Source of the DNA: Ilyomonas sp965219515
GTDB taxonomy: Bacteria; Bacteroidota; Bacteroidia; Chitinophagales; Chitinophagaceae
Assembly (NCBI GenBank): GCA_965219515.1
Contig: OZ244776.1
Location: forward strand, 558,001-622,000
Reading direction: 5' to 3'
DNA: 64,000 bases
Under the pieces are notes generated by a model. That model did no database searches. It saw only the letters and a list, made by a program, of their open reading frames with translations, and had not been told where the DNA came from. This document shows, one piece after another, positions 27,819 through 36,777 of the stretch; positions within the stretch are counted from its first letter, which is position 1; each line of letters starts with the position of its first letter. The position numbers and the translations under genes are program-made.

Positions 27819-28596
27819 CTTGTAATTGTCTTTGTTTCATCGCTTCATACAGCACAATGCCTGCCGCCACCGAAACGTTTAACGAATCAAAATTTCCCGA
27901 CATGGGTATTGTAAATTGTTCATCCGAAATATCGGATAAGCTTTTTCCAATACCTTTTTCTTCATTGCCCATGATAAAGCAACAAGGTGTGGATAAATCT
28001 GATTCATAAATTTTTTTCTTTGCTTTCATCTCACTTGCAAAAATTCTGATGCCGTTCAAATGCAGTGTTTCTGCGGCTTTCAACAAATTACTTACGCGGC
28101 AAACCTGTATTTTTTCCAAAGCGCCGGCGCTGCTTTTTACGGCTTCTTCGTTTAATGCGCCCACGCCTTTGTCTGCAATGATGATGGCCTGTGCGCCGCA
28201 ACACACCGCGCTTCTCGCCATCGCGCCGATATTGCGAACATCGGTAATGCCATCGAGCATCAAAAACAAAGGCGTTTCTCCTTCCGAAATTACCCAGTCA
28301 ATCACCTGTTGCAAATCCTGGTATTGTACACTGGCCTTCAAGGCAATTACACCCTGATGCTGAATGTTGGTTGTAATGTTTAATTTTTCTATCGGTACAA
28401 ATTGAACAGGAATATTTTGTTCTTTCGCCAGCAACCTGATTTCATTTATCGCTTCGCCCCCGGCGTTTTTAAACAATAAAATTTTATCAATCAATTGTCC
28501 TGAGCGTAATGCTTCGATAATGGGGTTTCTGCCCGCTATAATATTTTTTTTTGGCTGATAATTCGGGCTTTTCTGAAATGGTTCTCTTCTCTGCAT
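27808..28596 (-). CDS. rlmB: 23S rRNA (guanosine-2'-O-)-methyltransferase RlmB-like (SpoU/TrmH)
   Basis: This SPOUT methyltransferase methylates a ribose in 23S rRNA. The 262-residue product has the N-terminal substrate-binding domain (GRNPIIEALRSG) and a C-terminal knot with the three SpoU motifs: LDGITDVRNIGAMARSA, FIMGNEEKGIGKS and SLNVSVAAGIVLYEA. The start MQRREPFQK at 28596 was preferred; an upstream ATG at 28638 would add 14 residues. It is followed by the overlapping HMG-CoA lyase gene. Confidence 0.92.
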   Translation of the reverse strand: MQRREPFQKSPNYQPKKNIIAGRNPIIEALRSGQLIDKILLFKNAGGEAINEIRLLAKEQNIPVQFVPIEKLNITTNIQHQGVIALKASVQYQDLQQVIDWVISEGETPLFLMLDGITDVRNIGAMARSAVCCGAQAIIIADKGVGALNEEAVKSSAGALEKIQVCRVSNLLKAAETLHLNGIRIFASEMKAKKKIYESDLSTPCCFIMGNEEKGIGKSLSDISDEQFTIPMSGNFDSLNVSVAAGIVLYEAMKQRQLQDAK

Positions 28597-28647
28597 GTAT
28601 TGTTTTACGGCATTTTGGCGCCATGTTTTCTTCAACAAAATAAAACA

Positions 28648-28676
28648 AAAAAGCCCTGCCGCAAGGCAGGACTTTT
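28648..28676 (-). terminator. Intrinsic terminator after the T9SS type-A gene
   Basis: On the minus strand a 6-bp GC stem (28655-28660 with 28665-28670, GCAA-type loop) extends through AAAAG/CTTTT pairs and ends in a T run. It separates the secreted-protein gene from rlmB. Confidence 0.8.
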
Positions 28677-28798
28677 ATATCATTGTCCTGAACCAGCATA
28701 AACAGGATTTTCTTGATTCAGCTAACAGAGAGATTTGAAATACTTATTTTGTTTTGTTCAATCAGGCAAATCAAAACAATCTTACAACATCCTGGTCT

Positions 28799-30049
28799 TT
28801 ATTCCACCACCAAATTTCCTGTAAACACATTTTTATTGTTTTTACCAGATACGTGCATTGTGTAGATGCCATTTGGTGCGGAAGCAGGAAGCTGAATGTT
28901 TTGCGATTGGTTGCCAGTGGTAAGTTCAACAGTTTTGGCAGCTATTTTTTTACCGCTGTTATCAACCACTTCCAAGGTATGCTTGCCCTGTAATGTTCCG
29001 TTGAAATATACGGTAACCAGCTTGTTCTTAACAGGATTAGGATACACGCTAACCAATTCATCGCTTTTAATAACAACAGCCGGTGTTGTTTTGGTTAATG
29101 AAGTTTTATCGGTTAGTAAAAAATTACCATTGGCAAAATCAGAGGCATTATACATATTATCGGGAGCCGTAACCGGATTGGCTTTCAGCGACTTCATGTT
29201 TACACTAAAATAACTGCCTGCATCTGTTGAACTGGCTACGGTTACATTGCCTTCTTTATCAACAGCGGCGGCATTCACGCTGAATGTAGGCGGCAGGTTT
29301 TTAATGGTGCCGATAAATTCAGCTTCACGCGTGCCGGTATTAATTTTAAATACATGAGCCGCCACCGTAAACAGATATAACGAACCTGCATCATCCGCTA
29401 CCAGATCGCCGCCCCAGCTTTCTGCCTTGGTATGAACGCTAACGGTATTGCCGGCTTTGTCTGCCAGGCTTCCTAAATCAGTGATCGCGGCATTTTTATC
29501 GGTCGTAAATTTTATTACATGATTGCCATTGTTGGTAATGGCATAACCGTTTCCGTCCCAGCCAAAAACCATACGGGTTATGTTATCTGCTTCGCCTGCC
29601 GAAGCTGGAAAGGCTTTCAGATTTTGTGAAGTAACGTGATAGATTTTCAGTTCTTTTTTTGTAAGATCAATATACTGGAGATCGTTGCCAAAGAGCGTGG
29701 TAAAGTACAAACGCTGCCTGCGGGCATCAAACGCAGAAGCTGCCGCCAGAGAAGGAGACTGACATGTGCATGGCGTTGCCACTCCTTTTACCAATTTAGC
29801 TGACAGCGGATCGTAATTCAATTCTTTACCGGTAGATGCATCTATCTGCGAAGGTTTTTGAATGGCAGGCAAATAAATATTGCGGATGAGCGCACCGGTA
29901 GATAAATCAATTTCCCGGATAACAGACCAGTTTACGTTGCCTTTGCTTTCGCCCGTAATGGCGAATGCCGTGGAAGACTGTGCCTTTGCCGTATATATTC
30001 CTGCGAAAGCAGCCGTCATTACAAAACAGGAAAGTAAATTTTTTTTCAT
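28799..30049 (-). CDS. Secreted protein with T9SS type-A sorting domain
   Basis: The product of about 416 residues has a signal peptide (MKKNLLSCFVMTAAFAGIYT), a beta-propeller-like body (residues about 30-320, with motifs such as RLYFTTLFGNDLQYIDL and GDLVADDAGSLYLFT) and a C-terminal Por-type sorting domain starting SVYPNPVKNKLVTVYF and ending GNLVVE. It is exported by the type IX system to the surface. The start at 30049 omits an upstream extension. Function is unknown. Confidence 0.88.
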   Translation of the reverse strand: MKKNLLSCFVMTAAFAGIYTAKAQSSTAFAITGESKGNVNWSVIREIDLSTGALIRNIYLPAIQKPSQIDASTGKELNYDPLSAKLVKGVATPCTCQSPSLAAASAFDARRQRLYFTTLFGNDLQYIDLTKKELKIYHVTSQNLKAFPASAGEADNITRMVFGWDGNGYAITNNGNHVIKFTTDKNAAITDLGSLADKAGNTVSVHTKAESWGGDLVADDAGSLYLFTVAAHVFKINTGTREAEFIGTIKNLPPTFSVNAAAVDKEGNVTVASSTDAGSYFSVNMKSLKANPVTAPDNMYNASDFANGNFLLTDKTSLTKTTPAVVIKSDELVSVYPNPVKNKLVTVYFNGTLQGKHTLEVVDNSGKKIAAKTVELTTGNQSQNIQLPASAPNGIYTMHVSGKNNKNVFTGNLVVE

Positions 30050-30136
30050 AAGAACAAGTTTATTTAGTAGCAAATTAGTGCAATTTTTTATCTGAAAACT
30101 CTTTCACCAAAGAAAGATAATTTTTTAATTTTAACT

Positions 30137-31239
30137 GGCTTTGTTGCATGAATCAATTTATAAGGTTTAAATAACCTATCCTGGAATCGTTAAGCTACTT
30201 TTACGCTTATTGGTTTGCTTGTTTTCAATGTTATGTTTAATATTTTGCAACCAATTCTTACTTCTGTGAGTTGATTTTCTTTTCGTCTTGCCAATAACTT
30301 ATCACCCACAATTGTTTTGTACCTGAACATCGTGGTTTCCGCTTTACTCCGCTGGTGATAACGGGTTTGAATTTTCCATTCTTTTCGTCCTGTTTCCCCT
30401 ATCGTTTCTATAGCTCTATCCCTTTGTTGTAAACAGGCATCCCCTTTTTTACTCATCACTGCGTTTTTCCTTGGCGGTATAACCTGTTCTATATTGTCTT
30501 TTGCCAACCGTTTACGCACCTTCTTTTTATCGTAAGCACCGTCGCCTGTAAAACTTTTTACTTCCTTTTTGATCTGTGTCAATAAGGCATCCACTTCAGT
30601 GGCGTCATCAACCGCATTGGTAGTCAGTGTTACCGCTTCCACCTGTTGTGTCTGTTCATCCACTGCCACATGCAGTTTCATCCAGGTGCGGTGCTTGCCC
30701 GCTCCATGTTTGCGAACTTTCCATTCCCCTTCTCCATATACCTTCAGACCCGTGCTGTCAACCACTATATCTGTAACCGTTCTGTTGCTCCCTCCTGTCT
30801 GCAGCTTCACATCCAAAGCCTTGCTGCGCCTGCAGATTACACTGTAATGGGGCACTTTTACATCTGCTTTTGTCAGTTTGAAAAAACTGCACATAAAGCC
30901 TTCCGTTTGCCGCAATGCCAAGTGGTATATCTTACGGATGGTAAGGCATATTTCTATAGCCCTATCACTGTATTGCTTCTGACCCCCACGCCTGTTCCCC
31001 TCACGGGGAGCTTTCCAATGATCTGCAATGTCTTTCTCTATCCATAAACACAAAGACCCGCGTTGCTGTAATCCATTATTGTAAGCCGACCAGTTTCTGA
31101 CTTTGTACTTATCTTTACTCATCAGGTATAGATTGTGTTGTTAATGATGTTGTAACCACTAACTAACTAATCTATGCCTGTTCTTTTTTATAAGTGAATA
31201 ACTATCGCTCATCTTTATATTTATTCATGCAACAACGCC
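30137..31239 (-). mobile_element. IS5-family (IS903-group-like) insertion sequence, about 1.1 kb
   Basis: Terminal inverted repeats of 17 bases (30137-30153 and 31223-31239) begin GGCTTTGTTGCATGAAT on the left and match with one mismatch. The sequence resembles IS903-type ends. The 9-base flanks agree at only 6 of 9 positions, so there is no clear target duplication. It abuts the end of murQ. Confidence 0.88.
30190..31122 (-). CDS. IS5-family (IS903-group) transposase
   Basis: The 310-residue transposase has the characteristic N-terminus VRNWSAYNNGLQQRGSLCLW and the full DDE set: Asp in IVVDSTGLKVYGEGEW, Asp in SFTGDGAYDKKK and Glu in RYHQRSKAETTMFRYK. The frame is intact. It lies inside the inverted repeats at 30137 and 31239. 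Confidence 0.95.
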   Translation of the reverse strand: MSKDKYKVRNWSAYNNGLQQRGSLCLWIEKDIADHWKAPREGNRRGGQKQYSDRAIEICLTIRKIYHLALRQTEGFMCSFFKLTKADVKVPHYSVICRRSKALDVKLQTGGSNRTVTDIVVDSTGLKVYGEGEWKVRKHGAGKHRTWMKLHVAVDEQTQQVEAVTLTTNAVDDATEVDALLTQIKKEVKSFTGDGAYDKKKVRKRLAKDNIEQVIPPRKNAVMSKKGDACLQQRDRAIETIGETGRKEWKIQTRYHQRSKAETTMFRYKTIVGDKLLARRKENQLTEVRIGCKILNITLKTSKPISVKVA

Positions 31240-31240
31240 A

Positions 31241-32068
31241 TTATGAATTAATGTAATTGCCCGCACTTACAGCCTTTGCCACACTGCCATATTTTATAAG
31301 TAATTCTTTTGCCGCTTCAAAATCGGCTAGTTTCAATTGTTCCATCACCATGCGTGAGCCGCGTACAAGAAGCTTTTCATTGGTAAGCTGCATGTTCACC
31401 ATCTGGTTGTCCTGCACCCGGCCAAGCTGAATCATCACCGCCGTTGAAATCATATTCAATACCATCTTTTGCGCCGTGCCGCTTTTCATGCGGGTACTGC
31501 CGGTTACAAACTCAGGGCCTACCACCACTTCTACGGGGTACAATGCCTCTGCTGCAAGCGGGCTTTCTGCATTACAGGTGATGCCGCCTGTAATAATGTT
31601 TCGTTCATTACAGGCTTTTACGGCACCCAGCACATAAGGCGTCGTGCCGCTTGCAGCTATGCCGATAACAACATCATTATCACAAATTTCATATTGCTGT
31701 AAATCAAGCCAGGATTGGGTTTCGTCGTCTTCGGCTTTGTCAACCGCCTGCGTAATGGCACGGTGTCCACCGGCAATAATGCCGGTTACAAGGCTTTGCG
31801 GCACACCATACGTGGGCGGGCATTCGCTGGCATCTAACACGCCGGTTCTGCCGCTTGCGCCCGCGCCTACATAAAACAATCTTCCGCCTGCCAGCATTTT
31901 ATCGGCTGTAGCTTTTATGAGTTTTATAATCTGCGGCAGCGCGGCTTCTACGGCAAATGCAACTTTCTTATCTTCTTCGTTAATGTGAGTAACGATTTCT
32001 TCAACCGTCATTTTTTCCAGATGCCTGTACGGAGAAGACTGTTCTGTGGTTCTGATAAAATTTTTCAT
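31241..32068 (-). CDS. murQ: N-acetylmuramic acid 6-phosphate etherase
   Basis: MurQ cleaves the lactyl ether of MurNAc-6-phosphate to give GlcNAc-6-phosphate in cell-wall recycling. The 275-residue SIS-domain protein has the family motifs GAGASGRTGVLDASECPPTYG and GPEFVTGSTRMKSGTAQKM. The IS903-like element starts one base beyond its stop codon, so the last few residues may have been altered by the insertion, but the length is near normal. It follows the kinase gene by 32 bases and is probably its operon partner. Confidence 0.94.
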   Translation of the reverse strand: MKNFIRTTEQSSPYRHLEKMTVEEIVTHINEEDKKVAFAVEAALPQIIKLIKATADKMLAGGRLFYVGAGASGRTGVLDASECPPTYGVPQSLVTGIIAGGHRAITQAVDKAEDDETQSWLDLQQYEICDNDVVIGIAASGTTPYVLGAVKACNERNIITGGITCNAESPLAAEALYPVEVVVGPEFVTGSTRMKSGTAQKMVLNMISTAVMIQLGRVQDNQMVNMQLTNEKLLVRGSRMVMEQLKLADFEAAKELLIKYGSVAKAVSAGNYINS

Positions 32069-32100
32069 GGTAAATAAATAATTCTTTGTTCTTATTGTTT

Positions 32101-32946
32101 TTACTGATGATGAAACCGGATTAATCCATCCATCGGGTTTTTAATTACATTGCCCATGTCAAACTCGTAGGCTTTGCATAAGTCTTTCAATACATCCTGA
32201 AAGCCAAAGGCAACGCCCCCTGCAAAATGAATGGGCAGTTTCCAGCTTTCTGCAAATTTGCACAAATGCTGAAAAAAAAAGTCATTCAAACCGTCTTCCA
32301 GAATATTTTCTATCATGTAATGACCGCGATTGTCTGCCAAAAACCTGGTAAAAGATGCGAGGTAGCGGTTAGGCAACGGCCTGCTGTAAACAGCCTCTAA
32401 TATTTCTTTCTGCGTTGTTACAAACATGGCATCAAAACGCGCACGCAGGTCTTCATCAAAGGTGTTGTATAAATAGTGTCGTACTACTTTTTTGCCAAGA
32501 TAAGCGCCGCTGCCTTCATCGCCCAGCACATAACCGATACCAGCTATATTTTTAGCTATTTTTTTCCCATTGTAAAAGCAGGAATTACTTCCCGTTCCAA
32601 GTATGCAAACAACGCCTTTTGCCACGCCGCAGAGCGCCCGGGCCGCCCCCAGCATATCTGTTTCTACCTTTAGAACTGCTTTGGGAAAAAGATGTTTTAA
32701 AACGGCTCTTATGGCTTTCGCATTCGCTTCATTTCCCAAGCCGGTACCATAAAAAAAAATAGTTTCGGGAGTGGTATTTAATAACGAAGGCAGCAGTTCC
32801 TTTTGCAATAAATCCACAATTTGCTGCTGCGATAAAAAGTAAGGATTGATACCGGTGGTTGTAAGAATAATTTTCTTTTCGTTGTCGTTCAATAAGCACC
32901 ATTCGCATTTGGTAGCTCCACTGTCGGCAAGTAAGCTTACTGCCAT
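32101..32946 (-). CDS. BadF/BcrA-type sugar kinase, MurK-like
   Basis: The 281-residue protein has the ASKHA phosphate-binding loops LLADSGATKCEW and VCILGTGSNSCFYNG, and an adenosine motif around HFAGGVAFGF. The family includes GlcNAc kinases and MurK, which phosphorylates MurNAc and GlcNAc in Clostridium. In Tannerella, murK lies beside murQ in a MurNAc-uptake operon. The adjacent murQ makes a MurNAc kinase role likely here. The start at 32946 was chosen because the longer frame has no matching N-terminus. Confidence 0.82.
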   Translation of the reverse strand: MAVSLLADSGATKCEWCLLNDNEKKIILTTTGINPYFLSQQQIVDLLQKELLPSLLNTTPETIFFYGTGLGNEANAKAIRAVLKHLFPKAVLKVETDMLGAARALCGVAKGVVCILGTGSNSCFYNGKKIAKNIAGIGYVLGDEGSGAYLGKKVVRHYLYNTFDEDLRARFDAMFVTTQKEILEAVYSRPLPNRYLASFTRFLADNRGHYMIENILEDGLNDFFFQHLCKFAESWKLPIHFAGGVAFGFQDVLKDLCKAYEFDMGNVIKNPMDGLIRFHHQ

Positions 32947-33006
32947 AAATAAATTTTTAAAAACCTTTCCCCAAACTATACAGATATTCGCGTTTCGACA
33001 GGTTAG

Positions 33007-34623
33007 GTGTACAAAGAACAACAATTTATGGGAAGTAAAAAATTACAGGTTTGGTTGCCGCTGCTGTTTGCCATCGTAATGGTAGCCGGCATGGCAATCG
33101 GGTATAAATTAAAAGAACATACGGCCGGGGCTTCTGCTTTTTTTATCAACAATTCCAACTCATCTGCTCTGCAGGAAATAGTAAAGCTTATCAGCGAAAA
33201 ATATGTTGATAAGGTAAGAACCGACAGTTTAAAAGATGATGCCATTAATGATATGCTGGCGCACCTCGATCCGCATTCTGTTTATATACCGCCGCAGGAC
33301 CTGCAAACCGTAAACGAAGATTTGCAGGGTAATTTTGAAGGCATTGGCGTTGAATTTCAAATATTCGGCGATACCGTAAACGTGATGAATGTATTGCAAA
33401 ATGGCCCCAGCGACAAAGCCGGTGTGGAAGCAGGGGATAAAATGATAGAAATCAACGACAGCATTGTAATGACGGGCAGAAATATTGTGCCGCCGGATGT
33501 GCGTCGTTTGCTGCGCGGCGAAGGAGGAAGCAAAGTAAAAATTACCATGCTGCGCGATGAAAAATTAGTGCCGGTAGTTATTATAAGAGGTACCATACCC
33601 GTTCCTTCGGTTGACGTAGATTATATCATTGCTCCGCAAACGGGATTTATCCGCATCAACAAATTTGGAGAAACAACGTATTCCGAATTTATTGAAGCGC
33701 TGCAAAAGCTTCAGAAACAGGGAATGCAAAAACTGATTTTAGATTTGCGCGGCAATGGCGGCGGCTTTCTTTCGCAGGCGGTAAGCATTGCCGATGAATT
33801 TTTGGATGGTGATAAAATGGTGGTTTATACCCAAGGCGCCAAAGAGCCAAGAACCGAATATCATTGCAAAAAACAGGGCTTGTTTGAAACGGGAAAACTG
33901 GTTGTGCTGGTAGATGAAACTTCCGCATCGGCAAGCGAAATTGTAAGCGGTGCGCTACAGGATTGGGACAGAGCTACAATTATCGGAAGACGCACATTTG
34001 GCAAAGGACTGGTGCAACAGCAGTATAATTTAAGCGATGGCGGCGCCTTGCGACTTACCGTTGCGCGTTATTATACACCGGTTGGCCGCAACATTCAAAA
34101 GCCTTATAACAAAGGCAAAGATGCGTATGAAGAAGAATTGATTCAACGGTTTCATAATGGTGAAGTACTGGTTGGCGATACCACAAAACCCACCACCCAG
34201 CCTTTCAAAACGCCATCGGGAAAAATTGTTTACGGCGGCGGCGGCATTACACCCGATGTATTTGTACCGTTTGATACAACAACGCAGCCAAAAGCCATAA
34301 CGGAATTGTTTTATAAAGGCACCATCAGCAACTATATCTATCACTTTTTTATCCGGAATAAAAAAGAATTAAACAACATAAAATCACCGCAGCAGCTTCG
34401 TGAAAAATATACCGAAAATAAATTTAGCTGGTCTGATCTTGCCCGGTTTGCTGCACGCGACAATATTGATGTAAGCCAGGTATCGCCAAGAGCGAAAGAA
34501 AATGTGCTGGAAAAAATGCCTGCTTACCTTGCCCGTCAAAAGTTTAGAACAGAAGGTTATTTTGAATTGGTAAATTCCGGCGATGCAATGGTAAAGAAGG
34601 CATTGGAAACATTGGCGGAGTAA
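33007..34623 (+). CDS. S41-family C-terminal processing peptidase
   Basis: The 538-residue protein has one N-terminal membrane segment (WLPLLFAIVMVAGMAIGYKL), a PDZ domain (about 85-170, GIGVEFQIFGDTVNVMNVLQNGPSDKAGVEAGD) and an S41 protease domain with the catalytic Ser in VDETSASASEIVSGALQDW and the Lys in RRTFGKGLVQQQ. It processes exported proteins in the periplasm. An alternative start is the ATG at 33028. The KAS III gene follows on the same strand. Confidence 0.92.
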   Translation: MYKEQQFMGSKKLQVWLPLLFAIVMVAGMAIGYKLKEHTAGASAFFINNSNSSALQEIVKLISEKYVDKVRTDSLKDDAINDMLAHLDPHSVYIPPQDLQTVNEDLQGNFEGIGVEFQIFGDTVNVMNVLQNGPSDKAGVEAGDKMIEINDSIVMTGRNIVPPDVRRLLRGEGGSKVKITMLRDEKLVPVVIIRGTIPVPSVDVDYIIAPQTGFIRINKFGETTYSEFIEALQKLQKQGMQKLILDLRGNGGGFLSQAVSIADEFLDGDKMVVYTQGAKEPRTEYHCKKQGLFETGKLVVLVDETSASASEIVSGALQDWDRATIIGRRTFGKGLVQQQYNLSDGGALRLTVARYYTPVGRNIQKPYNKGKDAYEEELIQRFHNGEVLVGDTTKPTTQPFKTPSGKIVYGGGGITPDVFVPFDTTTQPKAITELFYKGTISNYIYHFFIRNKKELNNIKSPQQLREKYTENKFSWSDLARFAARDNIDVSQVSPRAKENVLEKMPAYLARQKFRTEGYFELVNSGDAMVKKALETLAE

Positions 34624-34690
34624 GTAACAATAATAAAGTTTATAAAAAACAGACGTTTCTGAAAAAGCAACTGTTTTTATCATCCGGAAT

Positions 34691-35698
34691 ATGAAAAACG
34701 GAAGAAAACGGGCAGCAAAAATAATTGGCACCGGCGCATACCTGCCGGGAGATCCCATCACCAATCAGCAACTGAAAGAACGATTTCAACTATCCGGTTT
34801 TAATCCGGAACGGCATGAAAAAATTACCGGTATTCATCAGCGTCACTGGGCTGATAAAGGGGTAGCCACAAGCCAGCTTGCCGCAGAAGCCGGCAGACAG
34901 GCCTTGCAGCGCGCCGGTCTTTCAGCATCGCAGTTAGACAGAATTATTCTGGCAACGCAAACCGCCGATTATGTAAACGTAGGAGCTTCGCTTGTTGTTC
35001 AGCAATTGCTGGGCGCAACATGCCCGGCATCAGATATTACGGCTTCGTGCAGCGGGTTTTTGTATGCGCTTGATGAAGGTATCAGGATGATAGCAATGGG
35101 AATGAAATATGTGCTTGTCATTGGCGCCGATATAAAATCGAGACAGATAAGAAAAAACGATGACATTTTTTTGCCGATGTTCAGCGATGGCGCCGGTGCC
35201 GTTGTGCTGGCAGATTGTGATTCCGGAAAAGGATTTTTAGATATTCAGTTGTGGGCAGATGGCTCGGGCATAAAACAGTTGTATGTGCCGGCGGGTGGCA
35301 GTGTATTGCCGGCTACGCACCAAACGATAGATGAAAATTTGCATGGCACTTTGCTAACCATTGACGGCAAAAAATTTGCGGATTGGGCAGCGCATAAAAT
35401 GGCGGAATTAACCCGGGAAATCTGCAACCGCAATAAAATATCCATTGATGAAATCAATGTGTTTGTTCCACACCAGGCGAATTTGTTTATCATGAAAAAA
35501 ACGGTTGCTTTATTAAATCTGCCGATGGAAAAAATGGAAGTGTCTATTGAGAAAGCCGGCAACTGCATTGCCGCAACCATTCCGGTAACATTAAATCAGG
35601 CTTTTGAAAAGGGCAAATTGCAACCCGGTAATCTTGTGGTTTTTACCGCGGCAGGCGCCGGTCTTACGGGCGGGGCGGCATTATACAAAGTGCCTTAA
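34691..35698 (+). CDS. 3-oxoacyl-ACP synthase III (KAS III)-type enzyme
   Basis: KAS III enzymes condense acyl-CoA with malonyl-ACP. The 335-residue thiolase-fold protein has the catalytic triad: Cys120 in ITASCSGFLYAL, His in FVPHQANLF and Asn in EKAGNCIAAT, plus the C-terminal FTAAGAGLTGGAALYK. It may serve fatty acid initiation or a specialised ketoacyl step. The more divergent sequence and solitary location leave FabH itself unproven. It starts 68 bases after the S41 protease gene and is followed by a strong terminator. Confidence 0.85.
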   Translation: MKNGRKRAAKIIGTGAYLPGDPITNQQLKERFQLSGFNPERHEKITGIHQRHWADKGVATSQLAAEAGRQALQRAGLSASQLDRIILATQTADYVNVGASLVVQQLLGATCPASDITASCSGFLYALDEGIRMIAMGMKYVLVIGADIKSRQIRKNDDIFLPMFSDGAGAVVLADCDSGKGFLDIQLWADGSGIKQLYVPAGGSVLPATHQTIDENLHGTLLTIDGKKFADWAAHKMAELTREICNRNKISIDEINVFVPHQANLFIMKKTVALLNLPMEKMEVSIEKAGNCIAATIPVTLNQAFEKGKLQPGNLVVFTAAGAGLTGGAALYKVP

Positions 35699-35706
35699 AA
35701 AGTTCT

Positions 35707-35753
35707 TAATAAAAAACCTGTGCACGATAACAGTTTGCACAGGTTTTTTATTA
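35707..35753. terminator. Bidirectional terminator between the KAS III and ROK genes
   Basis: An 18-bp perfect stem (35707-35724 with 35736-35753) with an 11-base loop has A- and T-rich ends, so it can end both convergent transcripts. Confidence 0.9.
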
Positions 35754-35767
35754 TTTGACTAATAAAA

Positions 35768-36739
35768 TTATTTCAACTCCCACACCAATGCGCTTGCGCC
35801 CAATATCGCCGCATCAGCTTCTTTCAGTTCGCTAAAAATGATCTTCACTTTATTCTGAAAAATGGGCAATAGATTTTCTTCCATCGCTTCTTTGGCAGGC
35901 TTCAAAATCAGCTCGCCGGCTTTACACAATCCGCCAAATAAAATGATGGCGGAAGGAGAGGAGAACATCACGAAATTGGCTAATGCTTTGCCTAATATAT
36001 CACCCGTGTATTTGTATATTTCGTTCGCCATATTATCTCCCTGCATGGCGCAATCAAATACCACACGGCTGTCTATCTGTTCAAGCGGATAATTGCGAAG
36101 CAATGTATTTTCTTCCGGATGTTTTTCCATCATTTCCAATGCCGTCATGCGAACGCCGGTGGCAGAAGCATAGGTTTCCAAAGAGCCTTTCGCCTGCGTG
36201 CCGGGATGATAACGTCCTTCGGGAATGATAATCGTATGCCCCAGCTCGCCCGCAAAGCCATCATGTCCATACACAACCTGCCCGTTTATAACAATGCCGC
36301 TTCCTACGCCGGTACCAAGCGTAATCATAATAAAATCTTTCATGCCTTTGGCGGCGCCATACATCATTTCGCCAACGGCAGCGGCATTGGCATCGTTGGT
36401 AAGCGCACAGGGCAAATTAAATTTTTTTGAGATTAAATCGGCAAACGGAATAATGCCTTTCCAAATTAGATTGGGAGCGTATTCAATGGTTCCGGAATAG
36501 TAGTTGCCGTTCGGCGCGCCTACGCCGATACCTTTGATAAAATCTCTGCCGCCAACATGGTCTATGGCAGGCTCTACGGCAGCAAGTAATTCGTCCAGAT
36601 AATCTTCTATCTTTTCGTTTTTGCGGCTCGAGATTGCACCGCGGTATTTTATTTCACCGCGATGATCAACAATACCGAAAACGGTGTTGGTGCCGCCTAC
36701 GTCTATGCCAATGGCTAATTGCTGAGAAACAGGAATCAT
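35768..36739 (-). CDS. ROK-family sugar kinase lacking the usual zinc cysteines
   Basis: The 323-residue protein has the ROK signatures: the N-terminal phosphate loop GIDVGGTNTVFGIVD, ALTNDANAAAVGE with the catalytic Asp, and MITLGTGVGSGIV. In most ROK proteins the zinc motif CxCGxxGCLE follows the conserved His. Here it reads GRYHPGTQAKGSLETYAS, with no Cys. It probably phosphorylates glucose or another hexose in the cytoplasm. It is followed upstream, 38 bases away on the same strand, by a sugar permease gene. Confidence 0.88.
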   Translation of the reverse strand: MIPVSQQLAIGIDVGGTNTVFGIVDHRGEIKYRGAISSRKNEKIEDYLDELLAAVEPAIDHVGGRDFIKGIGVGAPNGNYYSGTIEYAPNLIWKGIIPFADLISKKFNLPCALTNDANAAAVGEMMYGAAKGMKDFIMITLGTGVGSGIVINGQVVYGHDGFAGELGHTIIIPEGRYHPGTQAKGSLETYASATGVRMTALEMMEKHPEENTLLRNYPLEQIDSRVVFDCAMQGDNMANEIYKYTGDILGKALANFVMFSSPSAIILFGGLCKAGELILKPAKEAMEENLLPIFQNKVKIIFSELKEADAAILGASALVWELK

Positions 36740-36777
36740 GTCTGTCTGAAATTTATTTTATGACAAGTTATTTACTA

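Noticed and set aside
28049..28357. Plus-strand frame inside rlmB
   Set aside because: It is the antisense shadow of a well-supported minus-strand gene.
30128..31248. Possible 9-bp target duplication of the IS903-like element
   Set aside because: The 9-base flanks match at only 6 of 9 positions, so no target duplication was claimed.
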